From JAJDFU01 sp964640855 (GTDB taxonomy: Bacteria > Bacteroidota > Bacteroidia > Chitinophagales > Saprospiraceae): a stretch of DNA of 43,357 nucleotides. Below, piece after piece: positions 1 through 8,344 of the stretch. The notes beneath the pieces were generated by a model. That model was given only the letters and a program-made list of their open reading frames with translations, searched no databases and was not told where the DNA came from. Numbering within the stretch: the stretch's first letter is position 1; each line of letters starts with the position of its first letter. The stretch lies in the NCBI GenBank assembly GCA_964640855.1, contig CAZXIX010000026.1:1-43357 (forward strand), in the 5' to 3' direction. Made by a program: the position numbers and the translations under genes.

Positions 1-2286
1 CTGCCTCGACGACGCAATCCCATCGATGCCCTTCAATTGCTGGAACCCAGGGGGCTCTGGCCTAAGGGATGGCAGCGATTGTTCCTTCAACTGGAACGGC
101 AGAACACTCAGTTTTCCCAGCTCCCCTTGCTCTCCCATCGACCGGCAACGGATCTTGAAATCTTCCGGGAATGGGTTTGGCACCCGGACAAGCAATCGGC
201 GGCCGGGAACGCTTTACAGGCCGACGGCTCCCTGCTGGTCCTCCGCGCTGCAAGCGACGCCGAATTATCCCCCTGGCTGGCCAAGTGGCTAAAGCTGAAT
301 CCCGATTATCGACCAGCCCTCCTGGTCCCGGAGCAACAGAGCCAGGCGGAACCCTACCTGATTCTGGATGGCCACCCTGCAATCGGTCTCAGCACGACCT
401 CCCCCGCCCGGCCGGGCCAACAAGCCTTGAAACTGGTTCCGGCCTTTATCTGGGAGCCCGTCAACCCTTTCCAGGTACTCGAGTTTTTGAATCTCAGTCA
501 AAAACCTTTGGATGCAGAGCTCTCTCGCGTCCTGGCCACCGCCATGGGAAAAAGCCCGGGCCTGGGAAGCCAGGAATGGAATCAACGAGTAGCACGATTT
601 TTTGGCCGCTTGGCCGAAAAAGAAAAAACCGATCCCCGCACCGACACGGATTCCGTGCGGCTTCAATATCGAACCTGGTTCGAACGGAAGCGCTATCCGG
701 AACAAGAGGCCGCCCCGGTAGAGGAAATCCTCCCGCTTTTCACCAGCTTGTACGCCTGGGCCTACAATCAGATCCAAAACGAGGAAAGACCCTCCCCCAC
801 CCTGATGGCCCTGGCCGGACAGGCACAACGCATGCAGGAGCTCTTGCAGGCCCATCCCCGGCCGGCCATTTCCCGGCTCGAACTCGAGCAACTGATCCGG
901 GCCGTGTACGAAGGTAGCCCGATGATCCGCAACCCGGCGGAGGCCGGGGCATCGAATGTTTTTGTTTCTTCGGCCAGCATCCCCTTCCCCGTCGACCAGG
1001 TGGTTTGGTGGAGCTTTCTCGACCAGGGGTCCGATCCCTTCTTTTCCCGCTGGTATCATTCCGAAAGGGATTACCTGGATCAAAAAGGAATTGCCCTGAT
1101 CCAGCCTTCCGAAGAAAGTAACCTTTCGCTCTTTCAGCAAAAGTGGCCGCTTAGCCGGGTCCGGCAGCAATTGGTCCTCGTTCTGCCTCAGACCCTGGCC
1201 GGGACAGAGGTGAACCCCCACCCGGTTTTTGCCATGCTCAAGGCCGCTTTTAACGATCTTTCGCCCATCACACTGGATCTGAACAAACCTGAGCGGATCC
1301 CTCCCATTTGGAAGAAGCGTTTTCAATTACCCGCCAAAACGCGACATGTCTGCCGGGAACTTCTCAAACCTGAGCCCTTCATCCGGCTCCGGGATCCGGA
1401 TCGGCTCCTCCGCAAGCCATCCGAATCCTTCTCCTCGCTGGAGGCCCTATTGTATTATCCCTACAAATGGTTATTTCGGGATCAGTTGGGGCTTTATCCT
1501 TCGGCCCTGGTCAGCATACCCGAAGAAAAGACCCTGAAGGGCAATCTCTCGCATCGCGTATTCGAGCGATTGCTGGAGATCCCCGACATTCTGAACTGGG
1601 AGCGCGACGCTCTCCGGGCCCAGGTGGAGACCATTAGTATGGAGGTACTTCAGCAGGAGGGATCTGTATTTCTGATGTATGGAAAAGAACCGGATCGGGT
1701 GCGTTTTATCCGACAATTGCAGGAAGCCTGCTGGACATTCGTACACACCCTGCACGAAAGTGGGTGGACCTTGGCCGGGGTAGAAGAAACGTTGACGAGT
1801 CCTTTCGGGGACCTGAATCTGAGGGGCCGGCTGGACCTGCGGCTGCAAAGGGGAAAAGAGCAAGCCGTAGTCGACCTGAAATGGGGTGGAAAACAGTATC
1901 GGGAAGATCTGCTTCGCAACCATGCCGATCTGCAGCTGGTACTGTATAGCCGGATGGCATCGCCGGATCAATGGCCGGATACGGCCTACTTCATCATCCG
2001 TTCTTCCCTTTGGCTTACCCGGAGCGAGCGGATGCTCAAAGGCGTATTGCCGGTGACCGAAGGAGCGGATAACCAGGAGATCCAGCAATCGATCTGGGAA
2101 GCGATGGAAAGGACCTACGGGTGGCGCAAAATACAATTGGAAAAAGGGCTGATCGAGATTCGATGCATACAGACCTTGCTCGAGCTGGAAGAGGCCTACG
2201 GATCAGAATTACTTGATCTTCTGGAACTCCCAAACGACAATGCCTCCTTTGATGACTATGGAACCTTAATCCGGCAGTTCGACTGA
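1..2286 (+). CDS. PD-(D/E)XK nuclease, AddB/RexB-like, 5' end cut by window
   Basis: The frame is open from base 1 to the TGA at 2284-2286, so the true start is outside the window; the TTG at 37 is only an in-frame codon. About 761 residues are visible. The last ~290 residues have the layout of the RecB-like nuclease domain of AddB proteins: SSLEALLYYPYKWLF with a following L-x-L segment (codons near 1430-1500), GNLSHRVFERLLE (His of the nuclease fold), GRLDLRL (first Asp), VVDLKWGG (D-x-K catalytic pair) and QLVLYS downstream. The family works with a UvrD-like helicase in double-strand-break processing, so an AddA-type helicase would be expected near this gene, possibly upstream outside the window. 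I do not see the four-cysteine iron-sulfur staple of Bacillus AddB. The preceding ~470 residues fit an inactive helicase-like region, which is inference. Family assignment is fairly sure, exact pathway less so. Confidence 0.75.
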   Translation: MPRRRNPIDALQLLEPRGLWPKGWQRLFLQLERQNTQFSQLPLLSHRPATDLEIFREWVWHPDKQSAAGNALQADGSLLVLRAASDAELSPWLAKWLKLNPDYRPALLVPEQQSQAEPYLILDGHPAIGLSTTSPARPGQQALKLVPAFIWEPVNPFQVLEFLNLSQKPLDAELSRVLATAMGKSPGLGSQEWNQRVARFFGRLAEKEKTDPRTDTDSVRLQYRTWFERKRYPEQEAAPVEEILPLFTSLYAWAYNQIQNEERPSPTLMALAGQAQRMQELLQAHPRPAISRLELEQLIRAVYEGSPMIRNPAEAGASNVFVSSASIPFPVDQVVWWSFLDQGSDPFFSRWYHSERDYLDQKGIALIQPSEESNLSLFQQKWPLSRVRQQLVLVLPQTLAGTEVNPHPVFAMLKAAFNDLSPITLDLNKPERIPPIWKKRFQLPAKTRHVCRELLKPEPFIRLRDPDRLLRKPSESFSSLEALLYYPYKWLFRDQLGLYPSALVSIPEEKTLKGNLSHRVFERLLEIPDILNWERDALRAQVETISMEVLQQEGSVFLMYGKEPDRVRFIRQLQEACWTFVHTLHESGWTLAGVEETLTSPFGDLNLRGRLDLRLQRGKEQAVVDLKWGGKQYREDLLRNHADLQLVLYSRMASPDQWPDTAYFIIRSSLWLTRSERMLKGVLPVTEGADNQEIQQSIWEAMERTYGWRKIQLEKGLIEIRCIQTLLELEEAYGSELLDLLELPNDNASFDDYGTLIRQFD

Positions 2287-2357
2287 TTGGCAGGGAGCAA
2301 AGAAAACCCTTAACCTATCTCTGACGTTTGGAACAGTAAGATTCCGGGCAATTCAGG

Positions 2358-2365
2358 TATTTTTG
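2358..2365 (+). promoter_or_regulatory. Bacteroidota -7 promoter element upstream of korA
   Basis: TATTTTTG matches TAnnTTTG exactly and ends 27 bases before the korA ATG. No well-spaced -33 TTTG is visible (the nearest, 2327-2330, is about 27 bases upstream, too far). Confidence 0.5.
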
Positions 2366-2392
2366 CCCCCGAAAAGGCGAGACAAACAAAAT

Positions 2393-4255
2393 ATGACTCG
2401 AACCACAGAGGTAAAGGAAAATGTTGTGATCAAGTTCGCCGGCGATTCCGGCGACGGCATGCAATTGGTGGGCAATCTGTTCACCGGCAACACGGCGCTT
2501 ACGGGTGCCGATCTGGCTACCTTCCCCGATTTTCCGGCCGAGATCCGGGCTCCGGTCGGAACCCTGGCCGGGGTTTCCGGCTTTCAACTGCGCTTCGGGA
2601 GCAATCCCGTTTTCTCTCCGGGCGACCACTACGATGTGCTCGTAGCCATGAATGCGGCCGCCTTGAAAGTAAATCTCGACCGGCTACGGAAAGGCGGTAC
2701 CATTATTGCCAATACCGATGGTTTTGACAAGAAAAATCTTCGGCTGGCCGGTTACGAGGACGATGCGAATCCCCTGGAGGACGACAGCCTGAAAGGGTTC
2801 GAACTCCACCCCATTCCGATCACCAAGCTGACCCGGGAGGCCCTGGCAGATTCCTCTTTGGGGACCAAGCAAAAAGACCAGGTCAAGAACATGTTTGTCC
2901 TGGGCTTTCTCTACTGGCGGTTCAACCGAAACATGGAATCAACCGTCCAATACCTGAACCGCAAGCTGAAGAACAAACCTGACCTCCTGGAAGCGGACAT
3001 CCTGGCGCTGAAGGCCGGTTATAATTTCGGCGATACGGCCGAAGCTTTCACGACCACCTACAAGGTAAAACCCGCCGAATTGCCGCCGGGCAAGTACCGG
3101 AACATCATGGGTAATGAAGCCCTTGTCCTGGGGTTGATCACGGCGGCTCAGAAAGCGGGGCTTTCCCTGTTTTACGGAAGCTATCCGATCACGCCGGCTT
3201 CCGATATCCTTCACGGCCTTTCTGCGCACAAGGAGTTCGGGGTGCGCACCTTTCAGGCGGAAGATGAGATCGCAGCCATCGGTGCGGCCATCGGTGCCTC
3301 TTTCGGAGGGGATCTGGCCATCACAGGTACTTCGGGCCCCGGAGTAGCGCTCAAAACGGAGGCTATGGGCCTGGCCCTGATGCTGGAACTTCCCCTGGTC
3401 ATCATCAACGTACAGCGGGGCGGCCCCTCCACCGGACTTCCCACGAAGACGGAACAGAGCGACCTGATGCAATCCGTATACGGCCGGAATGGCGAGAGCC
3501 CGATCCCGGTCGTAGCAGCCGCCTCTCCTGCGGATTGTTTCCATGCGGCCTTCGAGGCTTGTCGGATCGCTTTGGAACATATGACCCCGGTCATCCTGCT
3601 GAGCGACGGCTACATTGCCAATGGCGCGGAGCCCTGGCTGATCCCGGATCCGGATGATCTGCCGGCCATCCGCCCGAATGTAAAGGCAGCCCCGGAAAAC
3701 GGAGAGATCTTCATGCCTTATATCCGGGATGAGAGACACGTACGCCCCTGGGCCATCCCGGGCACTCCCGGACTGGCCCACCGTTTGGGCGGACTCGAGA
3801 AAGAAGCCAACAGCGGGAATGTTTCCTACGATCCGGCCAATCACGAATACATGGTCAAGATCCGGGCGGCCAAGGTAGATGCGGTGGCCGATTATCTTCC
3901 GCCCTTGCCGGTGGAAACCGGTGCAGAAGAAGGCGACCTGCTGATCTTGGGTTGGGGCTCTACTTACGGGGTCATCAAAACGGTCGTCAATCAATTGGCA
4001 GAGGAAGGCCACCGCGTCGGACACATACACCTGAAACACCTCAAACCTTTTCCCAGGGAATTGGGAGACAAGCTCAAAAATTACGAACGGGTAGTCATTC
4101 CGGAACTCAACAACGGCCAGTTGGTCCGTATGATGAGGGATATCTATCTCATCCCGGCTATTCCCTACAACAAGATTCAGGGGGTGCCGATCACCCGCTC
4201 GGAACTCAAGCACTTTGTGCTGGAGTTGTTGAAACATCAAGAAAGCAACGCATGA
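2393..4255 (+). CDS. korA: 2-oxoacid:ferredoxin oxidoreductase, fused gamma-alpha subunit
   Basis: 620 residues. This is the larger subunit of a KorAB-type enzyme that converts a 2-oxoacid (typically 2-oxoglutarate) plus CoA to acyl-CoA, CO2 and reduced ferredoxin in the cytoplasm. The N-terminal ~190 residues are the gamma domain (KFAGDSGDGMQLVG, then PAEIRAPVGTLAGVSGFQ); after it comes the alpha (pyrimidine-binding) domain with the YPITP motif (SYPITPASDIL), TSGPG and the hallmark GGPSTGLPTKTEQSDL. The open frame extends upstream to a TTG at 2363, but the ATG at 2393 begins the conserved sequence and follows a TAnnTTTG promoter element. The stop overlaps the korB start as ATGA, so the two are translationally coupled. 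Substrate choice between 2-oxoglutarate and pyruvate cannot be settled from motifs alone; the two-gene fused layout and Bacteroidota context favour 2-oxoglutarate. Confidence 0.9.
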   Translation: MTRTTEVKENVVIKFAGDSGDGMQLVGNLFTGNTALTGADLATFPDFPAEIRAPVGTLAGVSGFQLRFGSNPVFSPGDHYDVLVAMNAAALKVNLDRLRKGGTIIANTDGFDKKNLRLAGYEDDANPLEDDSLKGFELHPIPITKLTREALADSSLGTKQKDQVKNMFVLGFLYWRFNRNMESTVQYLNRKLKNKPDLLEADILALKAGYNFGDTAEAFTTTYKVKPAELPPGKYRNIMGNEALVLGLITAAQKAGLSLFYGSYPITPASDILHGLSAHKEFGVRTFQAEDEIAAIGAAIGASFGGDLAITGTSGPGVALKTEAMGLALMLELPLVIINVQRGGPSTGLPTKTEQSDLMQSVYGRNGESPIPVVAAASPADCFHAAFEACRIALEHMTPVILLSDGYIANGAEPWLIPDPDDLPAIRPNVKAAPENGEIFMPYIRDERHVRPWAIPGTPGLAHRLGGLEKEANSGNVSYDPANHEYMVKIRAAKVDAVADYLPPLPVETGAEEGDLLILGWGSTYGVIKTVVNQLAEEGHRVGHIHLKHLKPFPRELGDKLKNYERVVIPELNNGQLVRMMRDIYLIPAIPYNKIQGVPITRSELKHFVLELLKHQESNA

Positions 4256-5289
4256 GTGTAGATACCACACAAATCCAACGTACCGCCAAAGATTTTGCCA
4301 CCGATCAGGAGGTAAGATGGTGCCCCGGATGCGGGGATTATTCGGTTTTGAAACAGGTACAAACGGTTTTTGCCCAGGCCGGTTTTGATCCGGACAAGGT
4401 CGCCATCATCTCCGGGATTGGTTGTTCCAGCCGTTTCCCTTATTACATGAAAACCTACGGCATGCACTCCATCCACGGTCGTGCTCCCGCTGTGGCTACG
4501 GGACTGCGGATCGCCCGGCCGGAAGTCGATGTCTGGATCATCACGGGCGATGGAGACGGGCTTTCCATCGGAGGAAATCACCTGTTGCACATCCTGCGGC
4601 GGAACCTGGATGCCAACATCCTGTTGTTCAACAATCAGATCTACGGCTTGACCAAAGGCCAGTATTCCCCTACCTCCGAGATTCAAAAGCGGACCAAGTC
4701 CACTCCCATGGGTTCGATCGATCATCCGGTGAACCCGCTTACTTTTGCGCTGGGCTGTGATGCCACCTTCGTGGCGCGTTCGATGGACCGCGACCCGAAG
4801 CATCTGCAATCTATGATCCACCGCAGCCACGAGCATCGGGGAACTTCCTTCCTGGAGATCTACCAGAATTGCAACATTTTCAATGACGGTACTTTCCAGA
4901 TGCTGACCGACAAGCAGACCAAGCCCCAATACACCGTTTTTCTGGAGCAGGGGCAGCCCCTCATCTTTGGTCGCGAAAATGAATGGGGCATCCTGCTGGA
5001 CAGCTATCGCCCTAAAGTTGTCAACTACCGGGAAGCCGGGCTCTCTGCAAACGACCTTTGGATCCACGATGAAACGGATCAGGTGAAAGCCCAACTGCTG
5101 GCTCGCTTTTTTGATGATCCCACCGCAGAGAACTTTGAGTTTCCCCGCCCGTTTGGGGTCATTTATCGGCAAGAGCGACCTTGTTACGAAGACCTCCTGC
5201 ATGATCAAATAGCCGAAGCCATCGAAAAAAAAGGGAAAGGAGATCTGAAGGAGCTATTGCATTCCGGATTGACCTGGGAGATCGGTTGA
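4252..5289 (+). CDS. korB: 2-oxoacid:ferredoxin oxidoreductase, beta subunit
   Basis: 345 residues. This is the thiamine-diphosphate and iron-sulfur subunit partnering KorA. The start is the ATG at 4252 that overlaps the korA stop in ATGA; a longer open frame upstream is a shadow of korA. Motifs: WCPGCGDYSVL with Cys24 and Cys27, GIGCSS with Cys58 and QNCNIF with Cys207, which together match the four ligands of the single [4Fe-4S] cluster of KorB-type beta subunits. The ThDP motif runs from GDGDGLSIGGNH to LLFNNQIYGLTKGQ. Length is normal for the family. With korA it forms a two-gene operon; electrons go to ferredoxin, which could serve reductive carbon metabolism or other ferredoxin-dependent enzymes. 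No frameshift or missing residue is seen. Confidence 0.9.
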   Translation: MSVDTTQIQRTAKDFATDQEVRWCPGCGDYSVLKQVQTVFAQAGFDPDKVAIISGIGCSSRFPYYMKTYGMHSIHGRAPAVATGLRIARPEVDVWIITGDGDGLSIGGNHLLHILRRNLDANILLFNNQIYGLTKGQYSPTSEIQKRTKSTPMGSIDHPVNPLTFALGCDATFVARSMDRDPKHLQSMIHRSHEHRGTSFLEIYQNCNIFNDGTFQMLTDKQTKPQYTVFLEQGQPLIFGRENEWGILLDSYRPKVVNYREAGLSANDLWIHDETDQVKAQLLARFFDDPTAENFEFPRPFGVIYRQERPCYEDLLHDQIAEAIEKKGKGDLKELLHSGLTWEIG

Positions 5290-5577
5290 ACAATCGAACG
5301 GCAAACATTCGAATACATGAATTAAAAACGAATGTTACACCAAGTATTGGAATCAACCAACAAACTGCAACCCCATACTTCTCGAAGGATTATTGGGATC
5401 TAGGGCTGGTTCCTGGATGATCATCCGGGTGTCGGTTGAGTAGTTGAGTAGGTATTGGGTATCGGGGATCTGGATTTTTCGGAACTGCGGGAGGATTTTC
5501 GCTTTAGGGAATCAAAGGGCGCAGGTGGGTATTCGGTATCGGGGAACACATTGAATATCCTATCGGTTTTTCGGAAT
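5290..5577. other. Intergenic region with inverted and direct repeats
   Basis: 288 bases with no convincing gene. It holds an 8-bp inverted repeat AACATTCG/CGAATGTT (5304-5311 and 5329-5336) just after korB, without a T-tract; a perfect 12-bp palindrome GGATGATCATCC at 5415-5426; and a dispersed repeat (5427-5467) with a second partial copy at 5526-5547. Short frames here look spurious. Confidence 0.6.
5427..5467 (+). repeat. Dispersed repeat, copy 1 (GTTGAGTA / TATCGGG type)
   Basis: Core text GGTTGAGTAGTTGAGTAGG followed by TATTGGGTATCGGGG. The reverse complement of 18703-18737 matches it with a 7-base TATTGGG unit missing and a few mismatches. A further partial copy (GGGTATTCGGTATCGGGGAA) starts near 5527. 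Confidence 0.6.
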
Positions 5578-6066
5578 TCATTTGTTCCATAATCGGACCA
5601 CATCTCCTTTCCGAATTAGGCCTCCCTGGATCACGCGGGCACAGATCCCTCCGTGGCCGCGCATGGCATTGTAGCCGCCCGGCCCCAGGTTTTCCTCCAT
5701 GCGGGAGCAAGGTTCGCAAGGGCCTGTCATTTCAAGGATGGCGTCCCCTATCCGGAACCGGCGGTTCTTGAAGGCCAGCAGGTTGATGCCGGAGACCACG
5801 ATATTGCGACGGGTAAGCCCGGGATCAACGGAGGCTTCTCCCAGGATCGAAGCTACCCCACCCAGGTGTTCTTGCTGAATGAGGGTGACCTGACGCTTTC
5901 CATCGTTGGCTTGGTAGTGGTCGCCTGCCAGCCCCTTTCCTTCAAGAGCTTCTACTTCCTCTACTACGGCCAAATTCGATCTTTTCTCCGGCCGAATGCC
6001 GATCCATTCTACCGTTCCGACCTGGGGAAGCGTATCGATGAGGGTTTTTAAATCTGGTTTAACCAT
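5578..6066 (-). CDS. MOSC domain protein
   Basis: 162 residues from the ATG at 6066 (a GTG ten codons earlier at 6096 is possible but less likely). MOSC domains are the C-terminal domains of molybdenum-cofactor sulfurases and also occur as small stand-alone proteins of the YiiM/YuaD type, predicted to carry sulfur to metal cofactors or act in detoxification. Visible signs: GKGLAGDHYQA near residue 45, the conserved cysteine in MTGPCEPCSRM near residue 120, GGICARVIQGGLIRKGDVV at the C terminus, which is the usual MOSC ending. No molybdopterin biosynthesis gene sits beside it. The neighbours (a membrane protein upstream, repeat-rich intergenic DNA downstream) give no further clue. Family sure, substrate unknown. 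Confidence 0.85.
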   Translation of the reverse strand: MVKPDLKTLIDTLPQVGTVEWIGIRPEKRSNLAVVEEVEALEGKGLAGDHYQANDGKRQVTLIQQEHLGGVASILGEASVDPGLTRRNIVVSGINLLAFKNRRFRIGDAILEMTGPCEPCSRMEENLGPGGYNAMRGHGGICARVIQGGLIRKGDVVRLWNK

Positions 6067-6162
6067 GAGAGTGATTGTTGAGAATATACGCTCCACAGTC
6101 TATCGAGGGTAAACATACAGTTTGGTCGGGCAAGCCTGTATTTGCACCGGCCGATTCCCCAT

Positions 6163-6672
6163 TTACCCTTCTCGGGATTGCGTGGATTCAAGAGTTGAAT
6201 TTCGCTCCAGGGCCTGGTGTAAAAACCGGTTTAACCGCAACATTTCTTCCTCTCCGAGTTTCTGCCCGGCCCGAGCGCTAAGGTAAACCATGATGACCAG
6301 AAAAGCCATAACGGGAAGCAGCCAAAGGATGCCGGCACTCATGCCGAGGTTCCACTGGGAAAACCCCATGACCATAACGATAACGGCAATAAATCCAAGG
6401 AGGGAGTAAAAGAAGACGAACATCAGCCAAACCGAGGGTTTGGGCCCAAACAGTCCGCGGATCAGACTCCCCTCCTCCTGTTCTTCCACTTCCAGATCGA
6501 GTTGGGGCGACCAGAAGTGCTGATCTTCTGCCGGGATCTTCAGGCTGACGTGGTGGTCCACGATCAAGCCTTTGATCGACAGGATTTCCTTGTCCAGGGC
6601 ATTCCGGATACGCTGCAGGGTCTCCTCCCGGGACCAGGGAACTTCCATTTGAAATCGAGGGCGGACTTCCAT
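6163..6672 (-). CDS. Two-helix membrane protein of unknown function
   Basis: 169 residues; I do not recognise a named family. Residues 1-75 are soluble and charged, starting with a MEVRPRFQMEVPW segment that looks like the opening strand of a small alpha/beta domain. Two hydrophobic helices follow at about 81-103 and 111-132, then a basic, charged C-terminal helix of ~35 residues. It has no signal peptide, so both ends are probably cytoplasmic. The ATG at 6672 fits well. It points the same way as the next small membrane gene (6801-7025) and the MOSC gene (ends start 97 bases downstream), but spacing of ~100-130 bases argues against tight coupling. Confidence 0.65.
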   Translation of the reverse strand: MEVRPRFQMEVPWSREETLQRIRNALDKEILSIKGLIVDHHVSLKIPAEDQHFWSPQLDLEVEEQEEGSLIRGLFGPKPSVWLMFVFFYSLLGFIAVIVMVMGFSQWNLGMSAGILWLLPVMAFLVIMVYLSARAGQKLGEEEMLRLNRFLHQALERNSTLESTQSREG

Positions 6673-6800
6673 AGGTATAGGAGATTAGGGTCTATTAATT
6701 TACGGAATTGCCCGGTCAAACAAAACCGAAAGACACTATACCTATCTCCTTCATGCGAGAGATTAGTACCTGAAAGTTGAGCTACGATGTACTCCAAGGG

Positions 6801-7025
6801 TCAACCGGCCTTACGCCGCTGAGGAGAACTGTCCTCCTTCATGCGGATGAGTTTGCTTTCTTTCCTCTCCGCAGGGACTCCCAATCGATAACCGAGCACA
6901 GCGCTGACTGCCACCAGCATGGTCAATACGATAAGCGCTATTTGACTCGTGTATACGGCCAGAATCCCTACGACCATCATGAAGTACCACCGCCAGATAA
7001 GTGTGGATATACGCAATTGGAACAT
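6801..7025 (-). CDS. Small two-helix membrane protein, hypothetical
   Basis: 74 residues, starting ATG at 7025. Two hydrophobic stretches (about 8-28 and 30-48) with a short turn containing TSQ, followed by a strongly charged tail of ~25 residues with many Lys, Arg and Glu. The regular amphipathic design and clean start support a real gene, although it is short and I recognise no family. The overlapping 89-residue frame (7080-6811) has no such pattern. It lies between hldD and the 169-residue membrane protein, all on the minus strand. Confidence 0.5.
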   Translation of the reverse strand: MFQLRISTLIWRWYFMMVVGILAVYTSQIALIVLTMLVAVSAVLGYRLGVPAERKESKLIRMKEDSSPQRRKAG

Positions 7026-7162
7026 GGCAATGGATTTTTATCCTATACACCTTTTTACCTGGATTTCCCACCAATCGCAATGATGATTGTCAGAAAACAG
7101 ACTGATAATAAGCCATATAGCCCAAAGACTTTTTTCAAATGCCTGGTTGGCATCTGGCTTCC

Positions 7163-8128
7163 CTACCAGATCTTTTCTTCTTTCAAATATTTCTTCACGT
7201 AGTCGCGTATCCCTTCCTCCAGGCTGTAGAATGGCTTTTCATAGCCGGCCGCTCGCAACTTGCTCATATCCGCTTCTGTAAAATATTGGTAGGTGTCCCG
7301 AATGTCCTCCGGGGTATCGATGAAGCGGATGTTGGGCTCCAGGTCCATGGCCTGGAAGGTGCTGGCGGCCAGATCATAAAAGGTACGGGCTTTTCCGGTA
7401 CCCAGATTGTAAAGACCGCTGGCCGGCATGTTTTTCCAGAGCCAATAAATGACATCCACTACGTCCTTGACATAAATGAAATCGCGGCTCTGCTCTCCGT
7501 CCTTGTAGTCGTCGCGATGGCTGCGAAACAGCTTCATCTCTCCGGTCTCCTTGATCTGGCGGGCGGTATGGAAAATAACGGAAGCCATACGTCCTTTGTG
7601 GTATTCGTTGGGACCGTAAACGTTGAAGAATTTCAGGCCATACCAGTGCGGGGGCGTGGTTTCCCGGCTTAAGGCCCATTGGTCGAAATCATTCTTGGAC
7701 CGGCCGTAGGGATTGAGGGGTTTTAGTTTATCCACTACCGCATGGCTATCCGAGTATCCCTGTTCCCCCAGGCCGTAGGTGGCCGCGCTGGAAGCATAGA
7801 TCAAAGGGATGTTATGCTTTGAACAGAGTTCCCATATTTTTTGGGTGTAATGAAGATTCAGATGGTCGAAAATTTCAGTGTCCTGTTCAGTGGTATCGGT
7901 CCGTGCCCCGATGTGAAAGACCACTTCCACCGATTTAGCCATTCGATCCAGCCAGGCGGGAAGTTCTTCCCTATCGACCTGCCCGATGTAGGATTTCTGG
8001 AGAAGATTGAGGTTCTTTTCCGGATGTTCGAATTCATCCGACAGCAACAGATTCAGGTGGCCTTCCAGGTTGAGCTTGCGGACCAGACAAGAACCGATGA
8101 AGCCGGCCGCTCCGGTTACGACGATCAT
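7163..8128 (-). CDS. hldD: ADP-L-glycero-D-manno-heptose-6-epimerase
   Basis: 321 residues from the ATG at 8128. The enzyme inverts C6 of ADP-D-glycero-D-manno-heptose, the last step in making the heptose donor for lipopolysaccharide core. It is a short-chain-type nucleotide-sugar epimerase: the Rossmann motif TGAAGFIGS is at residues 5-13, SSAATYG holds the catalytic serine region, and NPYGRSK has the Tyr-x3-Lys pair. The sequence FNVYGPNEYHKGRMASV is characteristic of HldD rather than of UDP-glucose 4-epimerases. The open frame extends 13 codons upstream, but the Met at 8128 directly precedes the first beta strand, and a TATCTTTG promoter element at 8157-8150 would lie inside the longer version. 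No other LPS gene is adjacent. Confidence 0.88.
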   Translation of the reverse strand: MIVVTGAAGFIGSCLVRKLNLEGHLNLLLSDEFEHPEKNLNLLQKSYIGQVDREELPAWLDRMAKSVEVVFHIGARTDTTEQDTEIFDHLNLHYTQKIWELCSKHNIPLIYASSAATYGLGEQGYSDSHAVVDKLKPLNPYGRSKNDFDQWALSRETTPPHWYGLKFFNVYGPNEYHKGRMASVIFHTARQIKETGEMKLFRSHRDDYKDGEQSRDFIYVKDVVDVIYWLWKNMPASGLYNLGTGKARTFYDLAASTFQAMDLEPNIRFIDTPEDIRDTYQYFTEADMSKLRAAGYEKPFYSLEEGIRDYVKKYLKEEKIW

Positions 8129-8149
8129 AGAAAGGGTTTTGTAAGGGCT

Positions 8150-8157
8150 CAAAGATA
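8150..8157 (-). promoter_or_regulatory. Bacteroidota -7 promoter element upstream of hldD
   Basis: On the minus strand TATCTTTG matches TAnnTTTG, 21 bases before the chosen ATG. It supports the short hldD start and implies a very short leader. Confidence 0.5.
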
Positions 8158-8344
8158 GCAGTTGCACTTTGATGTTCCTTGACCAAGCTTGAATTCATGG
8201 ATTCCATTTGCGAACGCTCAACCCATATTCTGCTGCGGCGGGATGTGTCCCGGAGGAAGCCAGGTTAGCTGAGGCGGTTTTTGCTTTTTGAGTATTTTGG
8301 GCTTACTGAAATAAATAAACCCTACGACTAAACCTGATAAACCC

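Noticed and set aside
289..1326. 345-residue minus-strand frame
   Set aside because: Antisense to the nuclease gene in a GC-rich stretch; no domain, atypical composition.
2939..4270. 443-residue minus-strand frame
   Set aside because: Shadow of korA; no family pattern.
4237..5208. 323-residue minus-strand frame
   Set aside because: Shadow of korB.
5304..5336. korB terminator
   Set aside because: An 8-bp inverted repeat is present but has a 17-base loop and no T-tract.
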